Origin: Clostridiaceae bacterium Marseille-Q4149
Lineage (GTDB): Bacteria > Bacillota > Clostridia > Oscillospirales > Oscillospiraceae
Direction: 5' to 3'
DNA: 64,000 nt
NCBI GenBank assembly: GCA_018228685.1
Contig: CP073691.1
Span: 1,798,001 to 1,862,000, forward strand
Part shown: positions 42,852 to 51,066 of the stretch, piece after piece
Layout: the number at the start of each line of letters is the position of its first letter
How positions within the stretch are numbered: the stretch's first letter is position 1
Position numbers and translations under genes: made by a program
Notes under the pieces: model-generated
The model's database searches: none
What the model was told of the DNA's origin: nothing
Seen by the model: the letters and a program-made list of their open reading frames with translations, nothing else

Positions 42852-43518
42852 TCTCAACGAACGGCTGAACCAGCTGGAGCAGGGGGCATTGAACTTCCTG
42901 TTCCCCCGGCGCTGCCCCTTCTGCAATCAGCACATCGGCAATAAGGAGCTGATCTGCGCCGGCTGCGAAAAGAAGCTGCCCTACACCGGGGACCGGGCCG
43001 TCCGCCAGACCTCCTGGGGCCGGGTGGCCGCGCCTCTGTATTACGAGGACGCCGTCCGCCGGGCCATTCTGGACTTCAAATTCAAGGGCCGCATGGGCGG
43101 CCTGCCCTGCTTCGGCAGCCTGACGGCCCGCTGCGCGGCGGAGGAGTTCGGCGGCGAGTTCGACGCCATCACCTGGGTGCCGGTGAGCCGGAAGCGCCTG
43201 CGCAAGCGGGGCTTTGACCAGGCCCGGTATCTGGCCGGGAGCCTGTGCGTGGAGTGGCACGTGGAGCCCCAGGAGACCCTGCGCAAAATTCTGGACAACC
43301 CGCCCCAGTCCGGCCTGGAGGACGCCGACGCCCGCCGGGCCAACGTCCTGGGGGCCTATGAGGCCGTCCATCCGGAGCGCATCGCCGGAAAGCGCTTCCT
43401 GCTGGTGGACGATATCTGCACCACCGGGTCCACCCTGGGGGAGGCCGCCCGGGTCCTGCGCCAGGCGGGAGCCGCCGACGTGCTGGGCCTGACCCTGGCC
43501 GTCACCCGGGAGGAATAA
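42838..43518 (+). CDS. comF: ComF-family phosphoribosyltransferase-like protein
   Basis: 226 residues. N-terminal zinc finger (RRCPFCNQHIGNKELICAGC), then a type I phosphoribosyltransferase fold with the PRPP loop FLLVDDICTTGSTLGEAAR and the WVPVSRKRLRKRGFDQAR segment typical of ComF/GntX. In competent bacteria ComF helps handle incoming single-stranded DNA. No comFA lies adjacent. Its start overlaps recD2 and follows AAGGAGGA. Confidence 0.9.
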   Translation: MGMSDLNERLNQLEQGALNFLFPRRCPFCNQHIGNKELICAGCEKKLPYTGDRAVRQTSWGRVAAPLYYEDAVRRAILDFKFKGRMGGLPCFGSLTARCAAEEFGGEFDAITWVPVSRKRLRKRGFDQARYLAGSLCVEWHVEPQETLRKILDNPPQSGLEDADARRANVLGAYEAVHPERIAGKRFLLVDDICTTGSTLGEAARVLRQAGAADVLGLTLAVTREE

Positions 43519-43609
43519 AATCCCCGCCGCCTGTCCATAATGAAGCACCGGCCCAAAGGTTACAAATTATGAACAAAAGATTACGATTTGGAAAAACCCA
43601 CAAATTCTC

Positions 43610-43638
43610 TTGCAAAATGGGAAAAGCGCCATTATAAT
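43610..43638 (+). promoter_or_regulatory. Promoter of mreB
   Basis: TTGCAA (43610-43615), 17 bp, TATAAT (43633-43638), about 70 bases before the start codon. Confidence 0.78.
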
Positions 43639-43706
43639 AGGATACCAGGAATTAAATGGCCCTCCCCGGGGCCGTGGTCCATATCAGAAAAATGAGGTGC
43701 AGCATT

Positions 43707-44741
43707 ATGTGTTCTTTAGCAAAGGATATCGGTATCGACCTGGGTACCGCATCGGTGTTGGTATATGTCAAGGGTAAGGGCGTTGTGCTCAATGAGCCCT
43801 CCGTGGTGGCCATCAACAAGGACGACGGCCGCCTGCTCAGCGTGGGCGCAGACGCCCAGGCCATGCTGGGCCGTACCCCCGGCAACATCGTGGCCATCCG
43901 TCCCCTGCGTGAGGGCGTCATCTCCGACTACGACATGACCGAGCGGATGCTCAAGGAGTTTATCCGCAAGGTCAGCGGCAGCTTCCACCACATCTTCAAG
44001 CCCCGTGTCATCATCTGCGTCCCCTCCGGCATCACCGAGGTGGAGGAGCGCGCCGTGGTGGACGCGGGCCTGCAGTCCGGCGCCAGCCATGTGTATCTGA
44101 TCGAGGAGCCTGTGGCCGCGGCCATCGGCGCCGGCATCGACATCACCAAGCCCGAGGGCCACATGGTGGTGGACATCGGCGGCGGCACCAGCGACATTGC
44201 CGTGATCTCCCTGAAGGGCGTGGTGGAAAGCGCCTCCATCAAGGTGGCTGGCGACCAGTTCAACGAAGCCATCGTCAAATACATGCGCCGCAAACACAAC
44301 ATCCTCATCGGTGAGCGTACCGCCGAGCAGATGAAGATGCAGATCGGCTGCGTCTTCCCCAAGGAGGAGGAGACCACCATCGAGATCAAGGGCCGCTGCC
44401 TGATGACCGGCCTGCCCAAGACCATCACCGTCACCTCCACCGAGATGCTGGAGGCCTTTGAGGAGCCCGTGGAGCGGATCCTGGAGGCCATTCACGGCGT
44501 CCTGGAGCGCACCCCGCCGGAGCTGGTGGCGGATATCGCCAACAACGGCATCGTCATGACCGGCGGCGGCAGCCTGGTGGACGGCTTCGACAAGCTCATC
44601 ACCGCCCGCACCGGCATCCACACCGTGGTGGCCGAAAATGCCATCAGCTGCGTGGCCATCGGCACCGGCAAGAGCCTGGATTCCGTCCACGAGATGAACG
44701 ACGGCACCGTGAACCTCTCCCGCCGCAAGCAGATGAACTGA
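43707..44741 (+). CDS. mreB: Rod shape-determining protein MreB/Mbl
   Basis: 344 residues, normal length. Actin-like filament protein that guides cell wall synthesis. ATPase motifs: DIGIDLGTASVLVYVKGKG (phosphate 1), VVDIGGGTSDIAV (phosphate 2), and NNGIVMTGGGSLVDG (adenosine). The start MCSLAKDIGIDLG at 43707 follows GAGGTG; the frame extends upstream to 43656 without resemblance to the family. It is alone on its transcript: mreC/mreD are not adjacent, so it may be Mbl or MreBH-like. Confidence 0.95.
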   Translation: MCSLAKDIGIDLGTASVLVYVKGKGVVLNEPSVVAINKDDGRLLSVGADAQAMLGRTPGNIVAIRPLREGVISDYDMTERMLKEFIRKVSGSFHHIFKPRVIICVPSGITEVEERAVVDAGLQSGASHVYLIEEPVAAAIGAGIDITKPEGHMVVDIGGGTSDIAVISLKGVVESASIKVAGDQFNEAIVKYMRRKHNILIGERTAEQMKMQIGCVFPKEEETTIEIKGRCLMTGLPKTITVTSTEMLEAFEEPVERILEAIHGVLERTPPELVADIANNGIVMTGGGSLVDGFDKLITARTGIHTVVAENAISCVAIGTGKSLDSVHEMNDGTVNLSRRKQMN

Positions 44742-44760
44742 GCCTCAGCCGAAACCCCAC

Positions 44761-44857
44761 AGGCCGCCGGTGATACCGGCGGCCTGTTCAGCTTGTCAAA
44801 AAACTTTTTTGACAAGCTGCGTGCGGTTTTTCAGAACTTTTTAAGTTCTGAAAAACC
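44761..44857 (+). terminator. mreB terminator followed by two perfect hairpins
   Basis: Three successive perfect stems: 11 bp (44761-44771/44775-44785), 15 bp with CAGCTTGTCAAAAAA (44789-44803/44805-44819), and 15 bp with GGTTTTTCAGAACTT (44825-44839/44843-44857). The first is the terminator; the others look like dispersed repeats. The rest of the gap to the ftsE promoter at 45036 shows one more weak stem (44870-44898) and no gene. Confidence 0.7.
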
Positions 44858-45035
44858 TGTGATTGCAAACGAAAGACACCCCTGATGGGTTTCTTTCGTA
44901 ACGATCTTCCTTTCCGATAGCGGGAGAGTCCCATTTTTTCGGCGGCCTGTTTTTCCGTCTGGCAGATTTTCCATATTTTTGGCAGATTTTCCATATTTTA
45001 CCGCCTGCATTCACAAAGATTTAATATTTTTTTTG

Positions 45036-45064
45036 TTGCCATTTTGTAACTTTTTGTTTATAAT
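45036..45064 (+). promoter_or_regulatory. Promoter of ftsE-ftsX-M23 peptidase
   Basis: TTGCCA (45036-45041), 17 bp, TATAAT (45059-45064), in an AT-rich stretch; the leader is about 75 nt. Confidence 0.8.
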
Positions 45065-45143
45065 GTTTCCGTGAAGTAAAAAAAGGCCGAATGACGACGC
45101 CTGTCAAAGGGCATCGTGTGTGCATACATCGAGGTATTATCCC

Positions 45144-45833
45144 ATGATCAGAATGACAAATGTTGAAAAAACATACGAAAATGGCACCCATGCGTTAAAT
45201 GGCATTTCTTTTGAGATTCAGGACGGAGAATTCATGTTCCTGGTGGGCCCCTCCGGCAGCGGAAAGTCCACCATCATCAAGCTGCTGACCGGCGAGCTGG
45301 TGCCCTCCCGGGGCCGGGTGATGATCAACGGCTTCTCCATGAGCAACATCACCCGGCGTCAGATTCCCCTGATGCGCCGCACCGTGGGGGTGATCTTCCA
45401 GGATTTCCGCCTGATCGGCAACAAAACCGTGTACGACAATCTGAGCCTGGCCATGCGGGCGGTGGGGGCCTCCGCCAGGGAGATCAAAAGCCGCATCCCC
45501 TATGTGCTGGGCCTGGTGGGGCTGGACGGCAAGGGCCGCCGGTTCCCTGATGAGCTGTCCGGCGGCGAGCAGCAGAGAGTGGCCATCGCCCGGGCCCTGG
45601 TGAACAATCCCAGCACCATCGTGGCCGACGAGCCCACCGGCAACCTGGACCCCGCCCGCTCCCTGGAGATCATGACCCTGCTGGAGCGCATCAACGCCCT
45701 GGGCACCACCGTGGTGGTGGTGACCCACGAAAAGAGCCTGGTGAATCATTTTGACAAGCGGGTCATTATGATCGACCACGGCGTGGTAGCCGCCACCGGC
45801 GTGGGCAGATACGAGGTGGCCGCCCATGCGTAA
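45144..45833 (+). CDS. ftsE: Cell division ATP-binding protein FtsE
   Basis: 229 residues, ABC ATPase: Walker A VGPSGSGKSTIIKLL, signature LSGGEQQRVAIARALV, Walker B TIVADEPTGNLDP, H-loop VVVVTHE. With FtsX it forms a complex that activates peptidoglycan hydrolases at the division site or along the cylinder. The start MIRMTNVEKTYENG at 45144 matches the family; an ATG at 45132 or GTG at 45120 is less likely. Overlaps ftsX by 8 bases. Confidence 0.95.
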   Translation: MIRMTNVEKTYENGTHALNGISFEIQDGEFMFLVGPSGSGKSTIIKLLTGELVPSRGRVMINGFSMSNITRRQIPLMRRTVGVIFQDFRLIGNKTVYDNLSLAMRAVGASAREIKSRIPYVLGLVGLDGKGRRFPDELSGGEQQRVAIARALVNNPSTIVADEPTGNLDPARSLEIMTLLERINALGTTVVVVTHEKSLVNHFDKRVIMIDHGVVAATGVGRYEVAAHA

Positions 45834-46707
45834 TTTCCGTTATTTCTTCCGGGAGGGCGTGGGCAATATGCTGTCCCACGGGTTCATGTCCTTTGCCGCC
45901 ATCGGCGTCACCGTGGCGTGCCTGCTGATTATGGGCACCTTCTCGCTGGTGGCCTACAACGCCAACATCAACCTGCAGGACCTGCAGAAGGAGAACGCCG
46001 TGGTGGCCTTCGTGGACGAGAGCCTCACGGATGAGGAGGCCCAGGGCCTCCAGTCCCAACTGTCGGGCATCTCCGGCGTGGCGGACTGCACCTTCGTCTC
46101 CCGGCAGGAGGCCCGGGACGAATATGTGGACCAGTATAACGAGGACGACCTGTACAGCGACCTGGACCCCACCATCTTCCGCCACCGCTATGTGATGCAC
46201 CTGACGGACCTGAAGCTCATGGACCAGGTGGTGCAGCAGCTGGACGAAACGGAGGGCATCGCCAAGGTCCGGGCGGACCAGGACATCTCCAACGGCTTCA
46301 TCACCGTCCGCAACATCGCCAGCGTCATCAGCATCGCCCTGATCGCCATTCTGCTGATCATCTCCGTGTTCATCATTTCCAACACCATCAAGCTCACCAC
46401 CTTTGACCGGCGGGACGAGATCGCCATCATGAAAATGGTGGGGGCTACCGATGGCTTCATCCGCTGGCCCTTCGTGTATGAGGGCCTGCTGCTGGGACTC
46501 ATCGGCGCGGCAGTGGCCTTCGGGCTCCAGTGGCTGCTGTATGCCGCCGTATCCCAGGGCATCGCCAATTCCGACACCATGCAGCTGCTGCGGGTGGTGG
46601 ACTTCCGTCAGATCTGGGCCCCGGTGGCGGCGGTATTCGCCGGCGTGGGCATCCTGGTAGGCGTGGGCGGCAGCCTGACCGCCATCCGAAAATTCCTGCG
46701 GGTATAA
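45826..46707 (+). CDS. ftsX: Cell division membrane protein FtsX
   Basis: 293 residues: N-terminal helix (FAAIGVTVACLLIMGTFSLV), a large extracellular domain, then three helices with the FtsX/MacB signature TFDRRDEIAIMKMVGATDGF between the second and third. It passes ATP-driven conformational change from FtsE to an external hydrolase, here probably the M23 protein encoded 17 bases downstream. Confidence 0.95.
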   Translation: MRNFRYFFREGVGNMLSHGFMSFAAIGVTVACLLIMGTFSLVAYNANINLQDLQKENAVVAFVDESLTDEEAQGLQSQLSGISGVADCTFVSRQEARDEYVDQYNEDDLYSDLDPTIFRHRYVMHLTDLKLMDQVVQQLDETEGIAKVRADQDISNGFITVRNIASVISIALIAILLIISVFIISNTIKLTTFDRRDEIAIMKMVGATDGFIRWPFVYEGLLLGLIGAAVAFGLQWLLYAAVSQGIANSDTMQLLRVVDFRQIWAPVAAVFAGVGILVGVGGSLTAIRKFLRV

Positions 46708-46724
46708 AAAGAGAGGAGACCGTC

Positions 46725-47867
46725 ATGAAACAGAAAATCAAACGCCTGACCGCCCTGGTGTGCGCCGTGGCCATGATGGCCGCCCTGTGTCTGGCCCTGC
46801 GGCCGGTGGACACGGCCTACGGCGCCAGTCTCAATGACCAGCTGGCCGAGACCCGTGCCAAAAAGCAGGAGATTCAGCAGCAGCTGGACCAGATCAAGTC
46901 CGACAAGGCCAAGGCCCTGGAGCAGAAGGAACTGCTGGACCAGCAGGCCGCCGTCATCGCCCAGCAGATCGACCTGCTGGAGCTGCAAATCAAGGACACC
47001 CAGGACCGCATCACCGAAAACGAGGCCCAGGAGGAGCAGCAGTATCAGCTGTTCTGCCGCCAGGTGCGGCAGGAGGAGGAGCGGGGCGCCGTTTCCTACT
47101 GGTCCGTGCTGTTCAAGGCCACCGGCTTTGCCGACCTCCTCAGCCGCATGGACTTCATCAACGAGATCGTGGAGCACGATCAGAGCGTCATCGACCAGCT
47201 GCGCACCCTGCGCCAGCAGCTGGCTCAGGATAAGGCGGACCTGGAGCAGCAGCAGGCGGAGCTTACCGCCAGCAAGACAGAGCTGGACGCCCAGGTGGCC
47301 GAGGCTACCCGGGTGTTTGAGGAGTATGCCGCCAGCGAGGCGGGCCAGCAGGCACTGCTGAACCAGCAGGCCGCCCGGGAGAAGGAGCTCCAGGAGGAGA
47401 TCCGCAAGTCCGAGGAAGCCAACCGCAACAACCAGACCGCCGTGGGCGGCTTCATCTGGCCCACCGCCTGCCGCCTGATCACCGGCGGCTACGGCGGCCG
47501 CGACGCACCGTGCCCCGGCGCCAGCACCTATCATCTGGGTGTGGACATCGGCGCCTCCTGGGGCTCCGACATTTACGCCACCAAGGCAGGCACCGTGAAG
47601 GTGGCCAACGAGGGCTGGAACTATGGCCTGGGCTATTGCGTGAAGATTCAGCATGACGACGGCACCAGCACGGTGTACGGCCACATGAGCCGGGTCATCG
47701 CCGTGGTAGGCCAGCGGGTGGCCCAGGGTCAGGTCATCGGAAAGATAGGCTCCACCGGCGTTTCCACCGGCCCCCACCTGCACTATGAGATCCGCATCGG
47801 CGGCGTTAACGGTACCGCTGTGAACCCCCTGCCCTACCTCCCCGGCTACGTCCGCTACGGCTGGTAA
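46725..47867 (+). CDS. M23 peptidoglycan endopeptidase with coiled coil (EnvC/PcsB-like)
   Basis: 380 residues. Signal peptide to about residue 36, with an Ala-rich cleavage site (DTAYGAS). Residues ~38-250 form a long coiled coil rich in Gln/Lys/Glu. The C-terminal LytM/M23 domain has the zinc motifs HLGVD and GPHLHYEI plus YGHMSRV. The coiled coil is the usual docking part for FtsX. Third gene of ftsE-ftsX-M23, ended by a strong terminator (47883-47921). Confidence 0.92.
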   Translation: MKQKIKRLTALVCAVAMMAALCLALRPVDTAYGASLNDQLAETRAKKQEIQQQLDQIKSDKAKALEQKELLDQQAAVIAQQIDLLELQIKDTQDRITENEAQEEQQYQLFCRQVRQEEERGAVSYWSVLFKATGFADLLSRMDFINEIVEHDQSVIDQLRTLRQQLAQDKADLEQQQAELTASKTELDAQVAEATRVFEEYAASEAGQQALLNQQAAREKELQEEIRKSEEANRNNQTAVGGFIWPTACRLITGGYGGRDAPCPGASTYHLGVDIGASWGSDIYATKAGTVKVANEGWNYGLGYCVKIQHDDGTSTVYGHMSRVIAVVGQRVAQGQVIGKIGSTGVSTGPHLHYEIRIGGVNGTAVNPLPYLPGYVRYGW

Positions 47868-47882
47868 AAAAGCACATGATTT

Positions 47883-47921
47883 CCCCTCCCGCCTCATACA
47901 ATAAGGCGGGAGGGGATTTTT
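47883..47921 (+). terminator. Terminator of the ftsEX operon
   Basis: CCCCTCCCGCCT (47883-47894) pairs with AGGCGGGAGGGG (47904-47915), followed by ATTTTT. The right arm is part of a 24-bp direct repeat. Confidence 0.85.
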
Positions 47922-48171
47922 ATGCGAAAAAAGCCTCGCAGAGTTCGCGGCCCGCAGGTCGCGAATCAAGTCAAATCCATTTTTCGCGGCGGCATCCCCC
48001 AAGGGGACTTCCGCTGGGCGTGTACGTCGCGAAAAATACTTTGCGCGGAGAGAGTGTGCCCGAATGGGCTTAAAAGACCATTCGGACGCGCGGTTCGGAG
48101 CGAATGACTTTTTGTTCCAAAAGAGCATTGCTCTTTTGGAACAGGATTAAGGCGGGAGGGGATTTTTATGC
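47902..48171. repeat. 222-bp insertion flanked by 24-bp direct repeats
   Basis: Identical 24-bp copies at 47902-47925 and 48148-48171 enclose 222 bp (47926-48147) that encodes nothing. The insert holds a TTTTTCGCGGCG.../CGTCGCGAAAAA stem with GCGTGTACGTCGC at 48018-48030 and a 13-bp hairpin GTTCCAAAAGAGC/GCTCTTTTGGAAC (48114-48126/48130-48142). The same two motifs occur in the repeat at 30981-31040. The layout is that of a small non-autonomous insertion with a long target duplication. Confidence 0.7.
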
Positions 48172-48848
48172 TGGGATATGTGCATCTGCTGCCGGAAACG
48201 CGCCCGGCGCTGGAGCGGCGCACCGTGGCCGGAACGGCCCTGTGGGTGCTGGAGGGGGACCTGGACGGCGGGCTGCTGCCCAGCCGCCGGCTGCGGCGAT
48301 GGACCCGGCGGCTGGCGGAATGCGGTGTTTCCCACGCCGCCCTGCCGCCGGGCCGGGAGGGGGATTTTGCCCCTCTGCGTCCGGTTCTGCCGGACGGACT
48401 GCGGCTGGCCCTGCTGCCGCAGCTGCTGGACGCCCTGGCCCCCGCCGGGGACACGGCCCTGCTGCTGGCGGACTGCGCCGACAGCCGGGCCCTGCTGGCG
48501 GCCCAGGTCCTGGCCCGGCGCTTCCGGCACCTGCGGCTGGAGACGGGAGCGGGGCAGGAGGCCCTGGAGCGACAGCTGCTGCGGCAGCTGGGACTTACCA
48601 CCGGCGGCGGCCCCGCCGCCGTCACCGTGACCTTCGGCCCGCCGCCCCGGGAGGGTCTGCCCCTGTACCTGACCCCCGACTGCGCCCTGCGCCAGGAGGT
48701 ACGGTACGCCTGGCCGGACCCGTCCCAGGCCCCGCCGCCGGAGGGGCTTCTGTCCCTGCTGCACCGGGCCTGCCGCCTACCGGAGATCTGCGTCAAATCC
48801 GTGGAAACCCTTGACAGAAGCCGGGAAAATCACTATAATGCAACGTGA
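48168..48848 (+). CDS. Protein of unknown function, GC-rich
   Basis: 226 residues, Leu/Arg/Ala-rich, no signal peptide or membrane helix. Central part looks alpha/beta (TALLLADCADSRALLAAQVL, AVTVTFGPPPREGLPLYLTP). Not recognised. Its ribosome site and ATG lie inside the second copy of the 24-bp direct repeat, so the insertion upstream cut it off from readthrough of the ftsEX operon but preserved its translation start. The greA promoter (48811-48839) lies inside its last codons. Confidence 0.65.
   Translation: MLGYVHLLPETRPALERRTVAGTALWVLEGDLDGGLLPSRRLRRWTRRLAECGVSHAALPPGREGDFAPLRPVLPDGLRLALLPQLLDALAPAGDTALLLADCADSRALLAAQVLARRFRHLRLETGAGQEALERQLLRQLGLTTGGGPAAVTVTFGPPPREGLPLYLTPDCALRQEVRYAWPDPSQAPPPEGLLSLLHRACRLPEICVKSVETLDRSRENHYNAT
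48811..48839 (+). promoter_or_regulatory. Promoter of greA-lysS, within the preceding coding region
   Basis: TTGACA (48811-48816), 17 bp, TATAAT (48834-48839): both boxes match consensus. Confidence 0.88.
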
Positions 48849-48905
48849 CATATTATAGGTATATCGTGGCCGCCTTCCGGCGGACACCCGAAAGGAATGG
48901 ATCAT

Positions 48906-49388
48906 ATGGCAACCGTAAAAGAATTCAGAATGAGCCAGGAGCGCTATGACGAGCTCAAAAAAGAACTGGACTACAGCAAAACCACTCGCGCCGACGAGAT
49001 CGCCGAGCTGATCAAAGAGGCCCGTGGCTTCGGCGACCTGTCCGAAAACAGCGAGTATGACGAGGCGAAAAACGAGCAGGGCAAGCTCTATTCCCGCATT
49101 GCCGAGCTGGAGGAGATTCTGCTCCACGCCGTCATTGTGGACGAGTCCGAGATGGACTCCGACAAAATCTCCATCGGCTGCCGTGTGGTGGTCACCAATC
49201 TGGATAACGGCAAACAGCTGCCGGAATACACCATCGTGGGCTCCCAGGAGGCCAACGTCATGGAGCGCAAGGTGTCCGAGGATTCCCCCTTCGGCAAGGC
49301 CCTGATGGGCACCAAGGCCGGTGACGAGATCACCGTGGAAGCCCCCCGGGGCGTTATCCACTACCGGGTGGACAGCATCGAACGATAA
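48906..49388 (+). CDS. greA: Transcription elongation factor GreA
   Basis: 160 residues. N-terminal coiled coil with the acidic tip (GFGDLSENSEYDEAKNEQG, where D and E residues reach the RNA polymerase active site) and a C-terminal FKBP-like domain (MGTKAGDEITVEAPRG). It rescues backtracked polymerase by stimulating transcript cleavage. Start at 48906 (MATVKEF) lies 9 bases after GAAAGGA; an ATG at 48897 is too close. 20 bases before lysS. Confidence 0.95.
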   Translation: MATVKEFRMSQERYDELKKELDYSKTTRADEIAELIKEARGFGDLSENSEYDEAKNEQGKLYSRIAELEEILLHAVIVDESEMDSDKISIGCRVVVTNLDNGKQLPEYTIVGSQEANVMERKVSEDSPFGKALMGTKAGDEITVEAPRGVIHYRVDSIER

Positions 49389-49408
49389 CAAGAGAGGAGA
49401 ACTGCACC

Positions 49409-50896
49409 ATGGCAGAACAGAATACACAGCAGGACCTGCGGGAAATTCTCCAGATCCGCCGGGACAAGCTCAAGGCCCTGCAGGACGCGGGGATGAACCC
49501 CTTTGAGATCACCCGCTACGACGTGACCCACCACGCCCAGGAGGTCAAGGACAACTTCGACGCCCTGGAGGGGCAGACCGTGTCCCTGGGCGGCCGCCTG
49601 ATGTCCAAGCGCGGCATGGGCAAGGTGTCCTTCTGCGACCTGCAGGACAAGTCCGGCCGCATCCAGATCTACGCCCGCAGGGACGAGATGGACGAGGAGG
49701 CCTATAACCGCTTCAAGAAGTACGACATCGGCGACATTGTGGGGGTCAGGGGTGAGGTGTTCCGCACCCAGAAGGGCGAGATGAGCATCCGCGCCCACGA
49801 GATCACCCTGCTCAGCAAGTCCCTCCAGCCCCTGCCCGAGAAGTTCCACGGCCTCACCGACAAGGAGCTGCGCTATCGCCAGCGGTATGTGGACCTGATC
49901 ATGAACCCCGAATCCAAGCGGAACTTTGAGATCCGCAGCAAGTTTGTGGCCTTCCTGCGCCGTTATCTGGACAACCTGGGCTTTATGGAGGTGGAGACCC
50001 CCGTGCTCAGCCCCATCGCCGGCGGCGCCAACGCCCGGCCCTTCATCACCCACCACAACACCCTGGATATCGACATGTATATGCGCATCGCCACGGAGCT
50101 GCACCTGAAGCGGCTGATCGTGGGCGGTATGGAGCGGGTGTATGAGGTGGGCCGCATCTTCCGCAACGAGGGCATGGACACCAAGCACAACCCCGAGTTC
50201 ACCACCTGCGAGCTGTATCAGGCCTTCACCAACCTGGACGGCATGATGGACATTCTGGAGGGCATCCTCACGGGAGCCGCCAAGGAGATCCTGGGCACCT
50301 ACCAGGTCACCTGGATGGGCCACGACATCGACCTGACCCCCAGCTGGCAGCGTGTCACCATGGCCGATGCCGTGAAGAACGTCACCGGGGCCGATTTTAT
50401 GGCCTGCATCGGCGACGCCGACCGGGGCGTGGAGCTGGCCCGCAGCGTGGGCGTGGATATGGACGGCGTGCCCCACACCTGGGGCAACGCCCTGTATGAG
50501 ACCTTCGACCAGAAGGTGGAGGAGACCCTGATTCAGCCCACCTTTATCACCATGTACCCCGTGGAGGTCAGCCCCCTGGCCAAGCGCAGTCCCGCCCAGC
50601 CGGAGCTTACCGAGCGATATGAGATGTTCATCTGCGGCTGCGAGATGGGCAACGCCTTCTCCGAGCTGAACGACCCCATCGACCAGTATCAGCGCTTCAA
50701 GGCCCAGGCCGAGAAGCGCGCCAACGGCGACGACGAGGCCGACATGATGGACGAGGATTTCGTTCTCGCCCTGGAATACGGCATGCCTCCCACCGGCGGT
50801 CTGGGCTTCGGCATCGACCGCTGCGCCATGATGCTCTGCGGCACCGACTCCATCCGGGACGTGATCCTGTTCCCGACGATGAAGCCTTTGGACTAA
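49409..50896 (+). CDS. lysS: Lysine-tRNA ligase, class II
   Basis: 495 residues, full length. OB-fold anticodon-binding domain (VSLGGRLMSKRGMGKVSFCD), class II motifs 1-3 (motif 1 around FMEVETPVLSP; motif 2 FRNEGMDTKHNPEFT; motif 3 GLGFGIDRCAMML). The C terminus VILFPTMKPLD is intact. An integrative element begins right after its stop, so the gene end may be the attachment target. Confidence 0.97.
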   Translation: MAEQNTQQDLREILQIRRDKLKALQDAGMNPFEITRYDVTHHAQEVKDNFDALEGQTVSLGGRLMSKRGMGKVSFCDLQDKSGRIQIYARRDEMDEEAYNRFKKYDIGDIVGVRGEVFRTQKGEMSIRAHEITLLSKSLQPLPEKFHGLTDKELRYRQRYVDLIMNPESKRNFEIRSKFVAFLRRYLDNLGFMEVETPVLSPIAGGANARPFITHHNTLDIDMYMRIATELHLKRLIVGGMERVYEVGRIFRNEGMDTKHNPEFTTCELYQAFTNLDGMMDILEGILTGAAKEILGTYQVTWMGHDIDLTPSWQRVTMADAVKNVTGADFMACIGDADRGVELARSVGVDMDGVPHTWGNALYETFDQKVEETLIQPTFITMYPVEVSPLAKRSPAQPELTERYEMFICGCEMGNAFSELNDPIDQYQRFKAQAEKRANGDDEADMMDEDFVLALEYGMPPTGGLGFGIDRCAMMLCGTDSIRDVILFPTMKPLD

Positions 50897-50961
50897 AATT
50901 CCACAATATGTAGCGTCTGATGAAATAGGACGGCACAAGATGTAGTGAAAAGGGCTTACAA

Positions 50962-50983
50962 CTACAACTTTTCTACAACTTTT
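50962..50983. repeat. Tandem 11-bp repeat next to the integrase gene
   Basis: CTACAACTTTT occurs twice in immediate succession. Its position between the lysS end and int fits arm-type integrase binding sites near attL; this is inference. Confidence 0.5.
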
Positions 50984-51018
50984 GCTTGAAATCAGACGGC
51001 TTCAGACGGGCCAAAATG

Positions 51019-51059
51019 AAGGGCAAATCCGTGTTTTTTATGCGGATTTGCCCTTTTTT
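51019..51059. terminator. Terminator between lysS and the integrase gene
   Basis: 13-bp perfect stem (AAGGGCAAATCCG and its complement) with a TTTTTT tail on the plus strand. It lies between convergent lysS and int. Confidence 0.8.
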
Positions 51060-51066
51060 GCAATTT

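Noticed and set aside
47876..48166. Small plus-strand reading frames inside the 222-bp insertion
   Set aside because: They only follow hairpin sequence and the ATG inside the duplicated 24 bp; no protein-like pattern is visible.
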